From assembly GCA_964353255.1 (NCBI GenBank), contig CAYGVJ010000173.1:1-10379 (forward strand): a stretch of 10,379 bases of DNA, given 5' to 3'. The position numbers and the translations under genes are program-made. Source of the DNA: VFZS01 sp964353255. GTDB taxonomy: Bacteria > Acidobacteriota > Terriglobia > Bryobacterales > Bryobacteraceae. The notes beneath the pieces are model-generated. The model was given only the letters and a program-made list of their open reading frames with translations, had not been told where the DNA came from and searched no databases. Position 1 is the first letter of the stretch. Every line of letters starts with the position of its first letter. This document shows positions 7,013 through 10,379 of this stretch, in pieces.

Positions 7013-7255
7013 TCAGTCCAGGAACTCGACCCGGTACTCCTCGATGACCGGGTTGGAAAGCACCTCGCGGGCGATCTGGTCCATCTCCGCCTCAGCCTGC
7101 TGGCGGCCGACGGCCGCCAGGGTGATGTCGAAGAACTTGCCTTGCCGGACGCTGGCGATGCTCGCATGGCCCAGACTGTTCAACGCCGACCAGATGGTCT
7201 GGCCCTGGGGATCAAGCACCGTGGGCTTCAAGGAGACATAAACGCGGACTCTCAT
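7013..7255 (-). CDS. purS: Phosphoribosylformylglycinamidine synthase subunit PurS
   Basis: This 80-residue protein matches PurS in length and pattern: an MRVRVYVSLKP start, VLDPQGQTIWSAL (13-25), LGHASIASVRQGKFFDITL (28-46), an acidic helix, and NPVIEEYRVEF (68-78) at the end. PurS dimers bridge the PurL synthetase and PurQ glutaminase in the three-part FGAM synthase found in Bacillus and many bacteria, the fourth step of de novo purine synthesis. Its presence predicts separate small-type purL and purQ genes elsewhere in the genome; neither is in the window. It is the first gene of the minus-strand run and has no Shine-Dalgarno. A possible TACAAT -10 box lies only 9 nt upstream of the ATG, which would make the transcript leaderless or nearly so. 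Confidence 0.93.
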   Translation of the reverse strand: MRVRVYVSLKPTVLDPQGQTIWSALNSLGHASIASVRQGKFFDITLAAVGRQQAEAEMDQIAREVLSNPVIEEYRVEFLD

Positions 7256-7264
7256 GCTGCAACC

Positions 7265-7270
7265 ATTGTA
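7265..7270 (-). promoter_or_regulatory. Possible -10 element for the purS-rnr run
   Basis: Reading the minus strand, TACAAT (7270 to 7265) matches TATAAT at five of six positions and ends 9 nt before the purS ATG. It would place the start of transcription at or very near the first codon. No -35 box is recognisable in the GC-rich stretch upstream. Confidence 0.3.
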
Positions 7271-7299
7271 ATCTCGGGGCGCGCCGCGCCGCCTCCGCC

Positions 7300-7308
7300 T
7301 GCTACACT
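7300..7308 (+). promoter_or_regulatory. Possible extended -10 element for walJ-purB
   Basis: TGC followed by TACACT (7303-7308) fits an extended -10 element. Transcription would start near 7315, giving a leader of about 33 nt that contains the GAGGAG ribosome site (7331-7336). No -35 box is apparent, which is compatible with an extended -10 promoter. Confidence 0.35.
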
Positions 7309-7347
7309 ATCTCTCTCAGCCGTTCTTGTCGAGGAGACCGGGCCGGA

Positions 7348-8115
7348 GTGAAGCTCTGTATATTATCCAGCGGCAGTTCCGCTAACTCCACCTTCCTGGC
7401 CTCCCGCCAGACGCGCATCCTCATCGACGCCGGGCTGAGCCGCCGCGAGGTCTCCAATCGGCTCGCCTCCATCGGCGAGCGGCTGGAAGGGCTGGACGCC
7501 ATCCTGATCACCCACGAGCACACCGATCACATTCTGGGCCTGGGGCCCCTGGCCCGGAAGCTCGACATCCCGGTCTACATGACGCACCGCACCGCGCCGG
7601 CGGTCGCCTGGGAGGACTACACGCCCAAGCTGGTCACCTTTCAGGCCGGCACGCGCCTGGAGATCGGCGACCTGGAGATCGACACCTTCACCATCCCCCA
7701 TGACGCCGCCGACCCGGTGGGCTACTGCGTGCGCTGCCAGGGCATCAAGATCGGGGTGGTCACCGACCTGGGCTACATGCCGGAGTCCATCAAGTACCAT
7801 CTGCGTGGGACGCACCTGCTGGTGCTGGAATCCAACCACGACCTCGAAATGCTCAAAGTAGGGCCCTATCCCTGGTGGGTGAAGCAGCGCGTGATGAGCC
7901 GGAACGGCCACCTCTCCAACGATACGGCCTCCGACTTCATCCTCCGGGACATGGACTCCTCGACCGCCATGCTCATCCTGGGGCACCTGAGCCGGCACAA
8001 CAACCATCCCGAGCTGGCCCGCCTGGTGGCGACACAGGCCCTGAGCCAGCGCGGCCTGCCCACCCGCCTGGTGGTGGCCGAACACGGCCGGCAGACGGAG
8101 GTCTTTGAACTGTGA
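7348..8115 (+). CDS. walJ: WalJ/YycJ-family metallo-beta-lactamase-fold hydrolase
   Basis: This 255-residue cytoplasmic protein has the metallo-beta-lactamase fold. The metal site is visible: H56-E-H58-T-D60-H61, then H118 (IPHDA), D140 (VVTDLG), H164 in ESNHD, and H213 in LGHLSRHNNH. The opening LCILSSGSSANST and IDAGLSRREV match the YycJ/WalJ group, which in Firmicutes sits next to the WalRK two-component genes and is reported as a probable nuclease affecting coordination of replication and division. The exact substrate is unknown. The start is a GTG, with GAGGAG (7331-7336) 11 nt upstream; no better start is present and the family's N-terminus begins here. Its last 4 nt overlap purB (GTGA), so the two are coupled. 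Confidence 0.88.
   Translation: MKLCILSSGSSANSTFLASRQTRILIDAGLSRREVSNRLASIGERLEGLDAILITHEHTDHILGLGPLARKLDIPVYMTHRTAPAVAWEDYTPKLVTFQAGTRLEIGDLEIDTFTIPHDAADPVGYCVRCQGIKIGVVTDLGYMPESIKYHLRGTHLLVLESNHDLEMLKVGPYPWWVKQRVMSRNGHLSNDTASDFILRDMDSSTAMLILGHLSRHNNHPELARLVATQALSQRGLPTRLVVAEHGRQTEVFEL
8097..8101 (+). promoter_or_regulatory. purB ribosome binding site inside walJ
   Basis: GGAGG lies 10 nt before the GTG at 8112, within the last codons of walJ. It supports the GTG as the purB start and translation coupled to walJ termination. Confidence 0.6.
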
Positions 8116-9419
8116 TCGCAAGATACGCGCGTCCGGAGATGGGCCGCATCTGGAGCGAGGACAACAAGTACCGCACCTGGCTGGAGGTGGAGCTGGCGGC
8201 CGCCGAGGTGCTGGCGGAGGCCGGCGAGGCGCCGGCGGAAGCCGCGCGGCTGCTGCGCGAGCACGCGCGGTTCGACCCGGCGCGCATCGCCGAGATCGAG
8301 CGCGTGGTCAAGCACGACGTGGTGGCCTTCACCACCGCCGTGGCCGAAAGCATGGCCGCGGCGGGCCAGGCGGACGCCGCGCGCTGGCTGCACTACGGGC
8401 TGACCTCCTACGACGTGGTTGACACCGCCCTGGCGCTACAGGTGCAGCAGGCCTCCACGCTGATTCTGGAAGGCCTGGAGCGGCTGCGGGAGACCCTGAA
8501 GGAGCGCGCGCTGGAGTTCAAACACACCGTGCACGTCGGGCGGACCCATGGCGTCCACGCCGAGCCCATCACCTTCGGGCTGAAGCTGGCCCTGTGGTAC
8601 GACGAAGCGAACCGGAATCTCGCACGCCTTAGGGCCGCCTCCGAGGAGATGGCTGTAGGCAAGATCTCCGGCGCAGTGGGCAACTGCTCGCGTTTCCACC
8701 CCCAGATCGAAGAGCGCATCTGCGCCCGCCTGGGGCTCAAGGTGGCGCCCATCTCTTCGCAGGTGATCTCGCGGGACCGGCACGCGCATTGGGTCTCGAC
8801 GCTGGCACTGGTGGCCGCCCTGCTCGAGAAAATCGCCCTCGAAGTGCGCCATCTCCAGCGCACCGAGGTGCGCGAGGCCGAGGAAGCCTTCACCGCCGGC
8901 CAGAAGGGCAGCTCGGTCATGCCGCACAAGCGCAACCCGGTGACCTGCGAGCAGATCTGCGGGCTGGCGCGCGTGATCCGGGCCAACGTCCAGGCGGCCT
9001 TCGAGAACATCGCGCTGTGGCACGAGCGCGACATCTCGCATTCCTCGGTCGAGCGCGTGATCCTGCCGGATTCGGCCATCCTAACCGACTACCTGCTGGC
9101 GCGCACCAGCGACTTGGTGCGGCACATGCGCGTGGACACGGAGCGGATGCGGCGCAACCTCGAACTCACCCGCGGCCTGATCTTCTCCGGCCAGCTCCTC
9201 AACGATCTGGCCGCCGCGGGGATGCTCCGCGAGACCGCCTACCGCATCGTGCAGGACCACGCCATGCGCGCCTGGGACAAGGGCGCGGATTTCCGCGCGG
9301 CCATCGAGGCCGACCCCGAGGTCCGCGCGGTGCTCAGCCCGGAGCAGATCGCCCGGAGCTTTTCGCTCGAGCGCCAGCTTCGCCACGTGGACGCGATCTT
9401 CGCCCGCCTGGGTTTGTGA
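8112..9419 (+). CDS. purB: Adenylosuccinate lyase
   Basis: This 435-residue enzyme belongs to the fumarase/aspartase superfamily and catalyses two purine steps, SAICAR to AICAR plus fumarate and adenylosuccinate to AMP plus fumarate. The superfamily signature GSSVMPHKRNP (266-276) contains the mobile loop with the catalytic serine. HYGLTSYDVVDTA (94-106) and RTHGVHAEP (144-152, with the likely catalytic His146) are the other conserved regions. The length is standard for the short bacterial PurB type, and the N-terminus (IARYARPEMGRIWSED) matches the family, supporting the GTG start. It overlaps walJ by 4 nt. The neighbour across the divergent promoter is purS, another purine gene. Confidence 0.97.
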   Translation: MIARYARPEMGRIWSEDNKYRTWLEVELAAAEVLAEAGEAPAEAARLLREHARFDPARIAEIERVVKHDVVAFTTAVAESMAAAGQADAARWLHYGLTSYDVVDTALALQVQQASTLILEGLERLRETLKERALEFKHTVHVGRTHGVHAEPITFGLKLALWYDEANRNLARLRAASEEMAVGKISGAVGNCSRFHPQIEERICARLGLKVAPISSQVISRDRHAHWVSTLALVAALLEKIALEVRHLQRTEVREAEEAFTAGQKGSSVMPHKRNPVTCEQICGLARVIRANVQAAFENIALWHERDISHSSVERVILPDSAILTDYLLARTSDLVRHMRVDTERMRRNLELTRGLIFSGQLLNDLAAAGMLRETAYRIVQDHAMRAWDKGADFRAAIEADPEVRAVLSPEQIARSFSLERQLRHVDAIFARLGL

Positions 9420-9461
9420 TCCCAACGGACAGAGAGCAGCCATCAAAAACAAGAAAAGCCC

Positions 9462-10379
9462 ATGACACGTCCTCTGTTCACCTCGTTGATTGTATTCACC
9501 TGCGCGGTTTCGCTGGCCGAGACGAACTATCTCTTCCGGAAGCCGGCGCTGAGCCGCAGCCACATCGTCTTTTCTTTCGCCGGAGACTTGTGGAGCGTCT
9601 CCCGTGAGGGCGGCGACGCCAAGCGCCTCACCACCGGACCGGGCGTCGAGACCGATCCGGTCTTCTCTCCGGACGGTTCTCAGATCGCCTTCACTGGCGA
9701 ATACGACGGCAACACCGACTTGTTCGTCATGCCGGCATCCGGCGGCACTCCCAAACGGCTGACCTATCATCCTGGCGAGGATGGGGCCGTGGGCTGGACC
9801 CCGGACGGCAAGCGCGTGCTGTTCAGCTCGGCTCGCGCCGCCGCCATGGACGGATGGATCCCAATGCTGTACACGATCCCGCTGGAGGGTGGATTTCCGC
9901 ACGAGATTCCGCTCCCCATCGCCGTCGAGGGTTCCTACTCGCCGGACGGCTCCCACCTGGCATACGTTCCGGTTCTCCAGTGGCAGCAGGCCTGGAAGCG
10001 TTACCGGGGCGGGCAGACCAAGAAGATCTGGATCGCCGATCTTTCCGACTCCAGCGTAGTTGCGCTTCCACGCGAAAACTCGAACGACTTCAACCCGATG
10101 TGGATCGGCGACCGGATCTACTTCCTCTCCGACCGCAGCGGCCCGGTCTCGCTGTTCTGCTACGACACGCGCTCCCGGCAGGTCAAGCAGCTCATCGAGA
10201 ATCGCGGACTCGATTTCAAGTCCGCCTCCGCCGGTCCCGGCGCCATCGTCTACGAGCAGTTCGGCTCGCTCCACCTCTACGACCTCGCCTCCGGCAGGAC
10301 CACCCCGGTTGAAGTCCGCCTGGCGGGCGATCTTCCGGAAGTGCGGCCGCGTTTCGTCAATGTCGGCAAGCGGCTGCGC
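9462..10379 (+). CDS. Tricorn-protease-like exported protein, 5' part
   Basis: The reading frame has no stop before the window ends, so only the first 306 residues are seen. A signal peptide (TRPLFTSLIVFTCAVSLA/E, residues 2-20) indicates export to the periplasm. PD40/TolB-type beta-propeller repeats follow: DPVFSPDGSQIAF (65-77), GWTPDGKRVLF (111-121), SYSPDGSHLAY (158-168) and NPMWIGDRIYFLSD (211-224). The AWKRYRGG stretch (177-184), followed by a KIWIADL strand, is typical of bacterial Tricorn protease homologues. These normally run past 1,000 residues and end in PDZ and S41 serine peptidase domains, which would lie beyond this window. It starts 42 nt after purB with only a weak purine-rich ribosome site (AAGAAAAG at 9451-9458). 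Without the C-terminus, a catalytically inactive TolB-like protein cannot be excluded. Confidence 0.85.
   Translation, partial: MTRPLFTSLIVFTCAVSLAETNYLFRKPALSRSHIVFSFAGDLWSVSREGGDAKRLTTGPGVETDPVFSPDGSQIAFTGEYDGNTDLFVMPASGGTPKRLTYHPGEDGAVGWTPDGKRVLFSSARAAAMDGWIPMLYTIPLEGGFPHEIPLPIAVEGSYSPDGSHLAYVPVLQWQQAWKRYRGGQTKKIWIADLSDSSVVALPRENSNDFNPMWIGDRIYFLSDRSGPVSLFCYDTRSRQVKQLIENRGLDFKSASAGPGAIVYEQFGSLHLYDLASGRTTPVEVRLAGDLPEVRPRFVNVGKRLR

Noticed and set aside
5521..7047. A 508-codon open frame on the + strand opposite RNase R
   Set aside because: It lies antisense to a gene with clear RNB and S1 motifs. Its product is rich in His, Arg, Gly, Ala and Val with no recognisable domain, as expected from the complement of a GC-rich gene.
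7363..8121. A 252-codon open frame on the - strand opposite walJ
   Set aside because: The + strand carries a complete metallo-beta-lactamase metal site; the opposite frame is a compositional shadow.
9081..10274. A 397-codon open frame on the - strand opposite purB and the Tricorn-like gene
   Set aside because: It spans two well-supported + strand genes and the gap between them, and has no recognisable motif.

Overview
The window looks like chromosomal DNA from a GC-rich bacterium, most plausibly an Acidobacteriota (Bryobacter/Solibacter-like) genome or metagenome bin. This is inferred from the high GC content, an exported protein with a C-terminal PEP-CTERM (exosortase) anchor, a small secreted protein of a type I associate with Acidobacteria, and a Tricorn-protease-like exported propeller protein. 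No rRNA, tRNA, CRISPR, transposase or phage gene was seen.

Region 1 (1-2104, + strand) is a cassette for exported proteins. A good sigma70-type promoter (TTGTCA, 17 bp, TATACT; 8-36) precedes a leader of about 140 nt. Then come a PEP-CTERM beta-propeller-like protein (181-1056), a small secreted protein of unknown function (1103-1606), and a third short exported-protein gene (1708-2104). The third gene is broken by one frameshift and one in-frame amber codon. All three have strong AGGAGG ribosome binding sites.

Region 2 (2169-7255, - strand, transcribed right to left) is a tight four-gene run: purS (PurS subunit of FGAM synthase), a 4-nt gap, rnr (RNase R), a 4-nt ATGA overlap, a GT-C-type membrane glycosyltransferase with an added C-terminal beta-sandwich domain, a 20-nt gap, then a dCMP/cytidine deaminase. 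The long RNase R reading frame runs back across purS in another frame. I therefore place the RNase R start at the GTG at 7008, just after the purS stop, which gives a 626-residue protein without the usual N-terminal helix-turn-helix domain.

Region 3 (7256-7347) is a short divergent control region with a possible -10 element for each direction. The purS side may yield a leaderless transcript.

Region 4 (7348-10379, + strand) holds a WalJ/YycJ-type metallo-beta-lactamase-fold hydrolase, overlapped by 4 nt (GTGA) by purB (adenylosuccinate lyase). After a 42-nt gap comes the 5' part of a Tricorn-like exported protein that runs off the window end. Two purine biosynthesis genes (purS and purB) thus lie on opposite sides of one divergent promoter region.

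I do not see a clear new biological system. The points most worth a second look are the pentameric-repeat PEP-CTERM protein and its long leader, the decayed third gene of the exported cassette, the glycosyltransferase/beta-sandwich fusion translationally coupled to RNase R, and the purS/rnr start conflict.
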